Below are positions 28,063 through 38,351 of a DNA stretch of 64,000 nt, one piece after another. The notes under the pieces are model-generated. The model was not told where the DNA came from. It did not search any database and saw only the letters and a list, made by a program, of their open reading frames with translations. A program made the position numbers and the translations under genes. Positions within the stretch are counted from its first letter, which is position 1; every line of letters starts with the position of its first letter. Origin of the DNA: Arabidopsis thaliana (lineage: Eukaryota > Streptophyta > Magnoliopsida > Brassicales > Brassicaceae); assembly GCF_000001735.4 (NCBI RefSeq), contig NC_003075.7, positions 931,001-995,000 of the forward strand, written 5' to 3'.

Positions 28063-28710
28063 GGGCATCTCCAACCCTATTATATTTTAGAGTAAAAATG
28101 CAAGATTCTTCTCCAACCCTACTTTATAATTGACTCAGAGATTTCTGCAGATTGACTCTATATATAGAGCAACTTTATTTTTGAGTTCAACTTTTTTTAT
28201 TTATACTTTAATCCCTCAAATTCAAACTTTTTTATTTAATACATATACACATAGTTTTATAAACTTAACAATCAAACAAGTACTAAATTTAAAATAAACA
28301 ACATAAGAAAACTAAAACATAAAACTAATAATTTAATAGTCCGGTAAATTGTTTGTAGATCCGCCAAACATCATTTTTTTTTGAATCTTCAAATGATCTT
28401 TTCGTTGTGCACTTGTCTTCTTTAGTTCTTCTAAAAGTTTTTTTATTTCCTTCTTCTAAGGTGTTGATAACCGACGTTGTTATATGATGTAATTTTTTCT
28501 TAATAAATAATTAGTGTTTAATTCAAATTATATCAAATTTTATGGGAATTTTGCAAATCTATAATATATGAGGTCAAATTGTAAATTATATAATTAAAAG
28601 GTATTAGTATATAAAGTAAAAATAGAATATTTTTAAGAATATTATTTTTTAGAGTAGAAATCCTAACTCTATTTTAAAGTAAGATATAAAACTATACATT
28701 TGAGATGTTC
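28063..28710. mobile_element. PIF/Harbinger-like element, 648 bp, TTA target duplication
   Basis: The element starts GGGCATCTCC and ends with TGAGATGTTC, whose reverse complement is GAACATCTCA, giving an imperfect terminal inverted repeat (7 of 10). It is flanked by TTA at 28060-28062 and 28711-28713, the 3-bp target duplication typical of PIF/Harbinger elements. Just inside the left end, CTCCAACCCTA is repeated. On the minus strand a 27-codon open tract (28455-28372; KKEIKKLLEELKKTSAQRKD and on) ends in an A run and may be a decayed coding remnant, but that is weak. No transposase is present, so the copy is non-autonomous. Confidence 0.6.
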
Positions 28711-29649
28711 TTAGATACGAATTTACAAACCATCCTAAATATCAAAACTAGTTAAATAATTAAAATTTTCCAAGGTACATGTCACTATAAAAACAGCCAA
28801 AAGCTTTTCTACATGCTAGTGTAGAAACTGACCCAAGAGGTATCATTAGGGGAATCCAAATTCAAAGGGGATACATTCATCAAAAGCAGTTGGTGAGCCT
28901 CCGTTTTTTCTAGCATCATCGGTCTTCTTTGCGATAAAAGATGCAATGAGATCTAGAGCCGAGATGGGTCTTATCAACCAATGGTTTCCACTGGACACTC
29001 TTGCAACTCCAGAGCGTATCAGGATGGCTTGTTTCGACGAGTTTACTTCTCCTTTTGTAAGTTTAGATTTCTGCCCCAAGCTTAGTGTTTGAGCTTTTAA
29101 CTTTCATCCGCAGGGAAAATGTTACCCAAAACAGATGAGTATGCTATTTGGATAATAATCTACAAATTCTATTCCATCGAATTAAAAATTCCAAAATATA
29201 CTCTCTTTTTTTTTGCATGTAAGGATTAATTATACTATCATTTTACATCCTAGATCTAGTGACTTAACTTATTGTTAACGAGTAGTTTTCTGATATTAAA
29301 AGTAACTTGGAGATGAAATTATTTGGGCGAGGGAACGGGGACAGTTGGCCTTTTAATTGCTCGAAGACAGCTAATAATCAAAATTAACTATTTCTTACAA
29401 GTGGTTCGTTTAGTAAAATACTAATATGATTAGTTATATTGTCACTATCATACAAAACTAAAAGTCTGACATATTTAATTATAACTATCATTTTCATAAG
29501 AGCATCGTTGAGATTAACAAGAGAAGACTTTTGAGAGATAAAAAAACGTGAAAGGAGCATAGCTTTCAGATTTGAGATCCAACGTTTTTCTTCTTCTTCT
29601 TCTCTTCATCTTCTTTTTCTTCTTCTTCTAAATCTCGTAGTATATGACC
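28711..29649. other. Promoter region of the first DC1 gene
   Basis: Contains an unassigned 78-codon minus-strand frame (29079-28846), then the upstream region of the DC1 gene. From about 29400 on it resembles the region upstream of the second DC1 gene (shared GCAAGTGGTTCGTTT-like word and GAGAAGACTTTT). A CTT-rich leader lies at 29585-29635. Confidence 0.55.
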
Positions 29650-32517
29650 ATGGATTCTGAGGGAGTGTTAATGCCGTTGGTCCATGAACATCTTATGATG
29701 CCTTGGAATGATCTAAGGAAAGGTGATTGTTGTGGACTCTCGAAAGCTGTCAGTGTTGGTTATTATTGCAAAAGCTGCGATTTTTTCGCCCACAAGAAAT
29801 GTGGCGAGTCCTCCGAGTTTATCCAACATCCATCTCACCCCAATCACACTCTTCAGCTTCGAAGTAGCGAAGGCTGTAATAGCTGCAATTTATGTGGAAG
29901 GACCATTAGTGACCTATTCTATCGTTGTGATCTCTGTGATTTCGACGTGGATCTATATTGTGCCAAGTATCCACCACCAGAGGTTATTGACATTCCTGAG
30001 ACGCATCACCACAAGCTCAACCTTCACAAGGAGTTGATCGAGTTCAACTGTGATGCTAAATGTGGGAAGATTACTGGTGCTGAGTTTCCTTACGTATGTT
30101 ATGAATGTCAATTACCTTTCCATGTGGATTGCGTATGGCGGCCATCGGAGTTAAAACACCCATCAGAGGTAAACCATTCTTACCACTCCTTACACCCTCT
30201 TAAGCTCCTCTCAGGTCAATTACCGGATAATTGTGATGGAAAATGTCGTCTTTGCGCAAGAAAGATTGATGATAGATTGTTCTATCATTGTTCTCCGTGC
30301 AACTTCACCTTGGATCTACGTTGTGTTTTAAACCCACCACAACAATCTCTTCTGAATTTGAAAGCTCATGATCATCAACTCACCCTTCTCCCAAGACTCT
30401 TGTCATTTACATGTAATGCTTGCGGGTTGAATGGAGATCGAAGCCCTTACACTTGTGTTCAATGTGATTTCATGATTCATCAAGATTGTCTTGACTTACC
30501 ACGCGTCATAAACATTAATCAGCATGATCACCGTGTTTCTCGAACTTCTGTTCCTGGTGTTGGAAATTCTAAGGGAGTGTTACTACCGTGGTTTCACAGG
30601 AAGCATATAATGATGCCTTGGAATGATATGAGGAAAGGAGATTGTTGTGGAAGTTTGGAATCTGTCACTGACGGCTTCTATTGCAAAAGCTGCGATATTT
30701 TCATCCACAAGAAATGTGGCGAGTCCTCCGGAATTATCGACCACTCATCTCACCCCGATCACACTCTTGAGCTTAACCGTTATCCTAATAAAAGTTGCAA
30801 TTTATGTGGAAGGTCCAAAGGTGTGAATGTATGCTATCGTTGTGATCACTGTTACTACCAATTGGATCTATATTGTGCCAAGTACCCACCACCAGAGTTT
30901 ATTGACATTCCCGAAACGCATCACCACAAGCTCACCCTTCTCAAGGAGCGGATTGAGTTTGATTGTGATGCTAAATGTGGGGAGACTGGAGATGGGTTTG
31001 CTTACAAATGTCCTGAATGTGATTTATTCTTCCATGTGGATTGCGTATGGCATCCGCCAGAAGTAAATCACCCTTTAGAGGTAAACCACTCTTACCACCC
31101 CTGGCACCCTCTTAAGCTCCACACAGGTCAACCACCACACTATTCTGATGGAACATGTCGTCTTTGTGCAAGAAATATTGATGATAGATTGTTTTATCAT
31201 TGCTCTCCGTGCAACTTCACATTGGATCTGCGTTGTGTTTTAAATCCACCGCCACAATCTCTTTTGAATTTGAAAGCTCATGACCACCAACTCATCCTTC
31301 TCCCAAGACTCCGTTCTTTTACATGTAACGCTTGCGGGTTGAGTGGTGATCGAAGCCCTTACATATGTATTCAATGTGACTTTATGATCCATCAAGATTG
31401 TCTTGACCTTCCACGCCTCATAAACGTTAATCGTCATGATCACCGAGTTTCACGAACTTCTGTTCTTGGTGTTGTAAATTCTGTATGTGGAGTTTGTCAT
31501 CAGAAGGTGGATTGGACTTGTGGAGGTTTTTCTTGTCAGAGGTGTTCTAGCTATGTTGTTCATTCGAAATGTGCTACCAGAAGAGATGTATGGAACGGGA
31601 AAGAACTGGAAGGAGTACCTGAAGAAATAGAAGATATAGAGCCATATGTGGTAATAGATGACAATACAATACAACATTTCAGCCACAAAGAGCATTACCT
31701 AAGACTCCACGTTAATGATGTTCTATGTAACGACAACAAGCGGTGCAAGGCATGCACCCATCCCATCTTTCTTCAATCCTTCTACAGTTGTATGGATTGT
31801 GACTTCCTTCTCCACCAAAATTGCGCTGGATTTCCTAGAATGAAAAGGCATGTGCTACACAATGAGCGTCTTACTTTAGTTACTAACGAGACTAAACTCT
31901 TTCAGTGTGCTCCTTGTGATAGATGGTCCAATGGTTTCAGGTACCAACATGGATATAAGTCACTCGATCTTCAGTGTGGTTCAATATCCGAGCCATTTGT
32001 CCATCCAAGCCATCCCGATCATCCCTTATATCACACTTTACTGGATGGAAGGAATGAGATTTGTGATGGCTGCAAAAAGAGTTGGTATTATGTGCTAAGT
32101 TGCATTGAAGATGATTGTAGATTTGTCTTATGTTTCAAATGCCTCACTTTACCACAAGTGGTAAAGCATAGAGTTGACGATGATCCTCTCTTGTTATGCT
32201 ATGGCGAAAAGGCTTGTGGTAAATACTGGTGTGATATTTGTGAAAAGGAAACCAATCCAGAGACATGGTTCTACACGTGTAAAGATCATCAATCTAGTAT
32301 GCATACAATGTGTGTGCTTGGTGACTCTGTAGGGATCATGCCAAAAAGCACAATAATGGGTTGGTACAAATATTATGAGGTGGTGCTCAATAATAGTATA
32401 TCTCGTCCAGTTTGCGAGATGTGCAAGTCGCGTTGCATTTTTCCTACGATCATGAAGATTCTTGAAGCCTCAAATGAATACGTTTGCTCTTTAGCATGCG
32501 TCCTAGAGAGGGGGTGA
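29650..32517 (+). CDS. AT4G02180: Cys/His-rich DC1-domain protein, 955 aa, single exon
   Basis: Intronless gene of the plant DC1 (divergent C1) family, zinc-binding modules related to diacylglycerol-binding C1 domains. The start at 29650 has good context (accATGG); another ATG two codons earlier (29644) is possible. Repeated modules follow the pattern H..HPL.L then C..C......Y.C..C.F.L...C, for example CNSCNLCGRTISDLFYRCDL and CRLCARKIDDRLFYHCSPC. Residues from about 4 to 308 are duplicated in the next 305 residues, after which the C-terminal third (SVCGVCHQKVDWTCGGFSC onward) is single copy. The gene is therefore longer than its neighbour at 36372. Ligand unknown; roles in stress or immune responses are reported for some family members. 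Confidence 0.93.
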   Translation: MDSEGVLMPLVHEHLMMPWNDLRKGDCCGLSKAVSVGYYCKSCDFFAHKKCGESSEFIQHPSHPNHTLQLRSSEGCNSCNLCGRTISDLFYRCDLCDFDVDLYCAKYPPPEVIDIPETHHHKLNLHKELIEFNCDAKCGKITGAEFPYVCYECQLPFHVDCVWRPSELKHPSEVNHSYHSLHPLKLLSGQLPDNCDGKCRLCARKIDDRLFYHCSPCNFTLDLRCVLNPPQQSLLNLKAHDHQLTLLPRLLSFTCNACGLNGDRSPYTCVQCDFMIHQDCLDLPRVININQHDHRVSRTSVPGVGNSKGVLLPWFHRKHIMMPWNDMRKGDCCGSLESVTDGFYCKSCDIFIHKKCGESSGIIDHSSHPDHTLELNRYPNKSCNLCGRSKGVNVCYRCDHCYYQLDLYCAKYPPPEFIDIPETHHHKLTLLKERIEFDCDAKCGETGDGFAYKCPECDLFFHVDCVWHPPEVNHPLEVNHSYHPWHPLKLHTGQPPHYSDGTCRLCARNIDDRLFYHCSPCNFTLDLRCVLNPPPQSLLNLKAHDHQLILLPRLRSFTCNACGLSGDRSPYICIQCDFMIHQDCLDLPRLINVNRHDHRVSRTSVLGVVNSVCGVCHQKVDWTCGGFSCQRCSSYVVHSKCATRRDVWNGKELEGVPEEIEDIEPYVVIDDNTIQHFSHKEHYLRLHVNDVLCNDNKRCKACTHPIFLQSFYSCMDCDFLLHQNCAGFPRMKRHVLHNERLTLVTNETKLFQCAPCDRWSNGFRYQHGYKSLDLQCGSISEPFVHPSHPDHPLYHTLLDGRNEICDGCKKSWYYVLSCIEDDCRFVLCFKCLTLPQVVKHRVDDDPLLLCYGEKACGKYWCDICEKETNPETWFYTCKDHQSSMHTMCVLGDSVGIMPKSTIMGWYKYYEVVLNNSISRPVCEMCKSRCIFPTIMKILEASNEYVCSLACVLERG

Positions 32518-32674
32518 AGATAGACGGTTAAAGCCCTCAATTGAAATAAAATACATGTGAAACCAGGTTTTTCTTTAAGATTTCTTGTATTACTTTATTT
32601 TGCACGTTCATTTCCATTTATGAGTTTATTTCCTTAAATGTATTGTCTAAGAAACTTGCAGTCTTAATTTGATA
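32518..32674. other. 3' UTR of the first DC1 gene
   Basis: Short AT-rich downstream region ending at the Helitron-like element. Confidence 0.5.
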
Positions 32675-34005
32675 CTAGATTTTAACCCGCGGTATACTGC
32701 GGGACGATTTATTTTCTAAAAATAATATATATTAAAACTTATAAATTTTATTTTTATAAAATATTTTTATTTTATAAAAAGAATTGTTATTAAGTAACGC
32801 TATACCACGAATCCATGAGACAATTGTTAAAAAACTGAAGTTTTAACCCCTATTAAAACAGCACTAGATTTTAACCCGCGGTATACCGCGAAGATAATTT
32901 ATTTTTTAAATTAGTATATATAAAAGTTTGCAAATTAAATCTATTTATTTTTATTTTATAGTTTACAATTGATATTAAGTAACGTCCTACCAAACCCGTC
33001 TCGCCAAATCCGTCCCGTAAAAAAAAACCGCGGTACACCGCTAATTTAAATATATAATTAAAATAAATATTTTATGGGATTGAAATTGTATTTTGGTTTT
33101 TCAAACAAATATTTGTTTTAAATAGTTGCCAAAATCTAGTTCAAATTTTGGAGAAAAAAGATTTATTGGATAGATAAAGAATGTATTTAGGTGTGTTTTG
33201 CTCATTTTAAGAGATTGCAATTATATTTTTGTTTGTCAAACATTTTTTGTTTTAAATAGTTGCTGAATATATTTGGAATATTTTTAGTTTGTTAATCAAT
33301 TTATTGCTGGAAAAAATCAATAATTAAAAGCCAATGGCAACCATTGTAAATAAGTCCCAACTCCAAGATTTATTTTACAAAATAGCTGCAAAAATGTATA
33401 TATAGATATTAATAATATTTTAAAATTTTATAAATATTGATTCAAATACATCCATCGTATAACCTAATTCCATAATAAAACCCGTTCTATAATTTCTTTA
33501 CCCGTCCCGTGTTTTTTTTTAAAGTAGTAATTTTTAAAATTTAAGAATTATTTATTATATATAAAAGTTTTGCAAATTGTATCATTCTCTAGTACATTTA
33601 TATTTTATTGTTTAATTTTATATATAGTAACATCATACATACCACATAACATTTTTGGTTTTATATAATCTTTTCTAAATTAGGATGATTTGATATGTTT
33701 AATATTAGTGGTCTTAAGAATAATTAATTAAAGATTTAACCCGTATTGAAACGGTGGATTAATTATATTTTACTTTTTTATTAATATTGATTCAAAAACC
33801 CGTCCCTCCAAATCCATCTTGCCAAAAAGCCATTTATTTTATTAATATTAATTTTATTTATGATATGACTCTGAATTATAATCTAAATATTTTAGCTAAT
33901 AACATAGGAGTACACCATATTTATTTAATAGGAGAATGTACCATATGACCCGAATGCACTTTTATCCAAATCTACCAAAACAGTCTTGCAAAAATACTAT
34001 AGAGA
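32675..34005 (-). mobile_element. Helitron-like element, 1.3 kb, non-autonomous
   Basis: Read on the minus strand, the element starts TCTCTATAG at 34005 and ends CTAG at 32675, between A and T of the host, as Helitrons do. About 11 bases before the 3' end is a near-perfect palindrome (32686-32703, CCCGCGGTATACTGCGGG on the plus strand), the expected terminal hairpin. A second terminus of the same type, CTAG at 32864-32867 with palindrome CGCGGTATACCGCG at 32877-32890, lies 189 bases inside. A third hairpin-like word is at 33028-33042. No Rep/helicase frame is present. Family unnamed; similar CCCGCGG-hairpin ends occur in Arabidopsis ATREP elements as far as I recall. Confidence 0.6.
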
Positions 34006-34340
34006 TAAAAAAACAATAGTCGGATTTGATAGGTATAAGATTAGCAAATATATTAATTAGCAAATATACGCTAATTAACTTGATTAATGGGACTTCGTTT
34101 CACAGTTCCTTAGCAAATCACCTGGAGGACATCAGTTTTTGGGCAAATAAATTTGCAAGCATTCAGTTTGGTTTTATTAGGAGAAAGGGAAACAAATTAG
34201 CTCATGTCTTAGCGAAATATGGTTGTACTTATTCTACTTTTTATTCTGGTTCTGGTTCTTTACCTATTTGGCTTGATCGATACTTTTGTAATGACCCTAA
34301 TTGATTAATATAATTGTTTTGACGTAAAAAAAAAAATATA
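34006..34340 (+). mobile_element. LINE fragment with RNase H-like domain and poly(A) tail
   Basis: A plus-strand frame (34026-34304) encodes SLANHLEDISFWANKFASIQ, then FGFIRRKGNKLAHVLAKYG, the C-terminal RNase H-like domain found at the end of plant L1-type (Ta11-like) retrotransposon ORF2 and related reverse-transcriptase-like proteins. It ends in a stop at about 34304, a short UTR with TTTGACGT, and a run of A at 34326-34337. Upstream parts are absent, so this is a 5'-truncated copy. The 5' boundary is uncertain and abuts the Helitron-like end. Confidence 0.7.
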
Positions 34341-35300
34341 TTAGTTAGCTTAAATTAGTTAAAAAATATAAATTGAAAAGGTATATTACACTTTATTCGA
34401 ATATAGTATCAAAACTTATATAACACAGAGATTTGATAATTTTTTAATTGTTGAATATTTTTTTTTGTGCTAATTTTTATGTGACTAAGATTTAATTGAT
34501 TTTGTATATAAAATATTAAATTGTTTTACGAACTTTTTGTTTATAATTTGGTAACAGATAGATATTTGAACATTCAGTATATTTTGCTTCAGTTTAGGAA
34601 ATCTTTGATGACCCGTCTTTAGATCCAATAAGCCCTACAACTAAGAGATGAATATTATCGTTAAATAATTTTGGTAACCTTAACGATATCATTAAAGGAT
34701 TTTGTTTTTGATTAAATTTGTCTAATGACATTGTCATGTAATTAATTACAAAAATTAAAGTTATATTTAAAATGTACTTCTCAAATAATATAGTAGGATT
34801 ATGATCTACTTGTTTCTAATGTTTTCGGTACGTTTTTCTTCAGAATCTCGCCTTTTTTTTCTTTCAATGAATGTAAATTTTTTTAACCAGAAATTCCTTT
34901 GTTACCTGCATCCTTAAATCTACTGTGTTTTTGAACGATTAAATAGAATTTAGGGCAAAAAGAAGCTGAAAACACTAGAATCTCGCCTTATAAATGAAGA
35001 CCAAAAACAAGAAAATCACGATGACTATTTTTAGGAATCATCTAGACTTTTGACTCGAAGAATCAAACTGTAAATAATTTCACCTTGACAAATAATATCA
35101 GTCTTGTCTGTTCAAAAATCATAAGTCCAAAAACAAGACAATTGCAAATTTGCGAGGATTACTTTACGAATCATTTCTACACTTTTGACTCGAAGAATCA
35201 GACGGTAAATAATTTCACTTTAACATGCCTTACAACTATTTAAGTAAACATCAACAAACATACAAACAATTGTTATCATGCCTCACAACGATTTTTTATA
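34341..35300. other. AT-rich spacer
   Basis: No gene seen. Two partly similar blocks near 34980-35060 and 35130-35215 (both with GACTCGAAGAATCA) suggest a small local duplication. Confidence 0.5.
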
Positions 35301-35475
35301 CTGATTCGACTATACAAAATTTTGTCCAGCAATTTCCCTCAAGCGCGAAATTGCTTAAATAGTTGCTAGTTATTGCTAGTTATTTCCACTTGGTCAGGGG
35401 CTTTCATCTGGTTTTTCTCGGACCCTGGGGATTAAGGGCCTTGGCCCCGAACCTTTTGGTTATCAGAAAAAAAAA
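35301..35475 (+). mobile_element. Possible LINE 3' end with A tail
   Basis: A higher-GC block (GGGCCTTGGCCCCGAACC, then TTTTGGTTATCAG) ends in nine A at about 35467. The structure looks like the 3' end of a plant LINE, but there is no coding frame to prove it. Confidence 0.3.
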
Positions 35476-35592
35476 TATATATATCTCTAGATTTAAAACG
35501 ATTGGAAAAATGAGAATTTAACAAGAAAACACATGGTTAAGGTTTGCCGTAACAAAAGAGGAGCTGTTTTGCTTTTTAAATTGTTGGTATGA

Positions 35593-35850
35593 CTACAACA
35601 AGAGACTAGTCTTATGGACTACAAGAACAATATGAAATCGAAGTATAAGGAAGGAGTATTGTCGCAGATTCACCATTGCTCCTCTCTGTGTTCTCTCCAC
35701 CTATTTAGAAATTGAAGTATGTCTCTTTGTGCGACAAAAAGTCTGTAGTACTCACAAAAACGGATGACTTGGGTATCAGCTTCCAAGTTACGTGTTGTAT
35801 CTCTCTTTCCTATTCTGCTGAGATCATGTTACCCTTTCTTCAACTTGATT
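35593..35850 (-). pseudogene. Fragment of a SYP42-like gene (decayed duplicate)
   Basis: On the minus strand, bases near 35702-35593 resemble the last exon of SYP42 (39206-39099): the acceptor and first codons are kept as ...AG then GTGGAGAGAACACAGAGAGG, but downstream codons are shifted and mutated. Bases near 35780-35850 resemble SYP42 exon 5 and its flank (39634-39715). The segment equivalent to SYP42 exons 6 and 7 (about 39300-39620) is missing. Similarity extends left to about 35495, matching 38999. This is a remnant of a duplicated DC1-plus-SYP42 block. Confidence 0.75.
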
Positions 35851-36371
35851 TGTCTAAATGATGATTTTCGTTATGGTATTGGTAGAGTAATGAATGCAAT
35901 GATAATTGATTGGGAAAACTGACTCACTTTAGCTTGATTAAACAAAACGGAACGAACAAGAACCGATACAACATGTCAGATACAAAGTTCATATGATCTT
36001 ATTTAATTACGTACTGGTTATAGGACTTATTTGATTACGTACTGGTTAGAAACTTAGAATTAATCTTAGACTAATAGATGTTGTGAAGAAAAGCTTAAAA
36101 GTAAATATATTTAATGCAAGTGGTTCGTTTTAATAAAATCATATGAATTCCAAAAACATCAAATATACCTTCGTCTATGATGTTGGTCATCTAGTTGACA
36201 CTGTCAATTAACCATAATTATTATCTTTATATTTAAAAATATGTCTACTAATTCTTCTACAAGAACATTCTTGAGCTCAATGAGAAGACTTTTTGTGACA
36301 AAAGGAAACGAGAAAAGAGCAGAGCTTTGAGATTTTAATTTAGATCCAATTTTTCTTCTTCCAAATCAACC
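35851..36371. other. Promoter region of the second DC1 gene
   Basis: AT-rich. Two copies of a word like ATTACGTACTGGTTA lie at about 36007-36050. From about 36115 it resembles the promoter of the first DC1 gene. No gene seen. Confidence 0.5.
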
Positions 36372-38351
36372 ATGGATTCTGAGGGAGTGTTATTGCGGTT
36401 GATCCACGAGCATTCTATGATCCCTTGTAATCATCTGAGGAAAGGTGATTGTTGTGGACGCTTTGAAGCTATAAGCGATGGCTACTACTGCAAAACATGC
36501 GATTTTTTCGTCCACAAGAAATGTGTCGATGAGGCCTCTGAATCTATCGAGCATCCATCTCATCCCGGTCACACTCTTCAGCTTCTAAGTAAACAAAAAT
36601 ATCGTTATTGTAATTTATGTGGAAGGGACATTAAGGATCTATGCTATCATTTTGGTAACTTCGACGTGGATCTATATTGTGCAAAGTACCCACCACCAGA
36701 GGTTATTGAAAGTTCTGAGACACCATGCCACAAGCGCACCCTTCTCAAGGAGAAGATCGAGTTTCATTGTGATGCTAAATGTGAGGAGATTGGTTATGGC
36801 TTTCCTTACAAATGTCTTGAATGTGGTTTGACCTTTCATATCGACTGTGTTTTGCATCCATCCGGGGTAAAACACCTGCCAGAGGTAATCCACCCGCTAG
36901 ACGTAAAGAATCACTCTTGCCACCCCTTGCACCCTCTTAAGCTTGTTCTCACAGGTCAACTACCAGACTATTCTGATGGAAAATGTCGTCTTTGCGAAAA
37001 AAAGATCGATAGCCCTTTGTTCTATCATTGTTCTCCATGTAACTTCACCTTGGATATGCGTTGTGCTTTAAACCCGCCATCAATATCTTTCGAGGATTCG
37101 AAAACTCATGATCACCAACTCACTCTTCTCCCAAGACTCGACTCTTTTACATGTAATGCTTGTGGGCTGAAGGGAGATCGAAGCCCTTACATATGTGTTC
37201 AATGTAATTTCATCATCCACCAAGAGTGTCTTACCCTTCCACGCCTTATAAACATAAATCGGCATGATCACCGTGTTGCTCGCACTAATCTTCTGGGTCT
37301 TGTATATTCTGTGTGTGGAGTTTGTCGCCAAAAAGTGGATTGGACTTGGGGAGGTTATTCTTGTCAAAGGTGTTCTAACTATGTCGTTCATTCCAAATGT
37401 GCTACAAGAAAAGATGTGTGGAACGGGAAAGAACTCGAAGGAGTTATTGAAGAAACAGAAGATATAGAGCCGTATGTGGTAATAGATGACAACACAATAC
37501 AACATTTCAGCCACGAAGAGCATTACCTAAAACTCGACGACAATGGTGTTTTATGTGATGAAAACAAGCGGTGCAGCGCATGCACCCATTCCGTTTGCCT
37601 CGAATCCTTCTATGGTTGTATGGATTGTGACTTCATTCTTCACCAAAACTGTGCTAAATTTCCTAAAAGGAAACGACATGTGCTACACAATGAACGGCTT
37701 ACTTTATTTACACGCGAGGCTGGTCACTTTTGGTGTAATGTTTGTGGTAGAATCTCCAATGGTTTCAGTTACCAATATGGGGATATGAAATTAGATGTCA
37801 TATGTTGTTCAGTGTTGGAGCCATTTGTCCATCCAAGTCATCCCGATCATCCCTTATATTACATTTCACCAGAGATGGAAGAAGTCTGCAATGGTTGTAA
37901 CATGTCGGGAACTAGAATGCTCAGGTGCATTGAAGATGGTTGTGGATTTGTCTTATGCTTCAAATGCGCCACTTTACCGCGAGTGTTAAAGCATAGAGTT
38001 GACGATTATCCTCTCTTACTATGCTATGGCGAAAAGGCAAATGGTATATATTGGTGTGAGATTTGTGAGAAAAAAATGAATCCAGAGAAATGGTTCTACA
38101 CATGTAAAGATCAATGGGCTAGTTTGCACACAGAGTGTGTAGTCGGAGACTTTTCAGGGCTCATGCCAGGAAGCGTAGTAAAGGCTGAGACGGGATCATA
38201 TGAGGTTGTGCTCAACAAGAATGTATCTCGCCCGTTTTGCAGGCAGTGTAAGTCGCATTGCATGTACCCTATCATCTATAAGATACCTGAAACCTCAGTT
38301 TCTTATCTTTGCTCTGATATTTGCATAAAGCGTTTTACAAAGAGAGACTGA
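36372..38351 (+). CDS. AT4G02190: Cys/His-rich DC1-domain protein, 659 aa, single exon
   Basis: A tandem paralogue of the DC1 gene at 29650, with ATG in strong context (accATGG) at 36372. It has the same order of DC1 modules but only one copy of the N-terminal block: MDSEGVLLRLIHEH, CCGRFEAISDGYYCKTCDFF, CRLCEKKIDSPLFYHCSPC, CGVCRQKVDWTWGGYSCQRC, then the C-terminal Cys-rich third ending ...CSDICIKRFTKRD. In one module the usual YRCDLCDFDVDLYC reads YHFGNFDVDLYC, so a C..C pair is lost by a two-residue deletion and substitutions. The zinc-binding role comes from the family; the ligand is unknown. Confidence 0.93.
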   Translation: MDSEGVLLRLIHEHSMIPCNHLRKGDCCGRFEAISDGYYCKTCDFFVHKKCVDEASESIEHPSHPGHTLQLLSKQKYRYCNLCGRDIKDLCYHFGNFDVDLYCAKYPPPEVIESSETPCHKRTLLKEKIEFHCDAKCEEIGYGFPYKCLECGLTFHIDCVLHPSGVKHLPEVIHPLDVKNHSCHPLHPLKLVLTGQLPDYSDGKCRLCEKKIDSPLFYHCSPCNFTLDMRCALNPPSISFEDSKTHDHQLTLLPRLDSFTCNACGLKGDRSPYICVQCNFIIHQECLTLPRLININRHDHRVARTNLLGLVYSVCGVCRQKVDWTWGGYSCQRCSNYVVHSKCATRKDVWNGKELEGVIEETEDIEPYVVIDDNTIQHFSHEEHYLKLDDNGVLCDENKRCSACTHSVCLESFYGCMDCDFILHQNCAKFPKRKRHVLHNERLTLFTREAGHFWCNVCGRISNGFSYQYGDMKLDVICCSVLEPFVHPSHPDHPLYYISPEMEEVCNGCNMSGTRMLRCIEDGCGFVLCFKCATLPRVLKHRVDDYPLLLCYGEKANGIYWCEICEKKMNPEKWFYTCKDQWASLHTECVVGDFSGLMPGSVVKAETGSYEVVLNKNVSRPFCRQCKSHCMYPIIYKIPETSVSYLCSDICIKRFTKRD

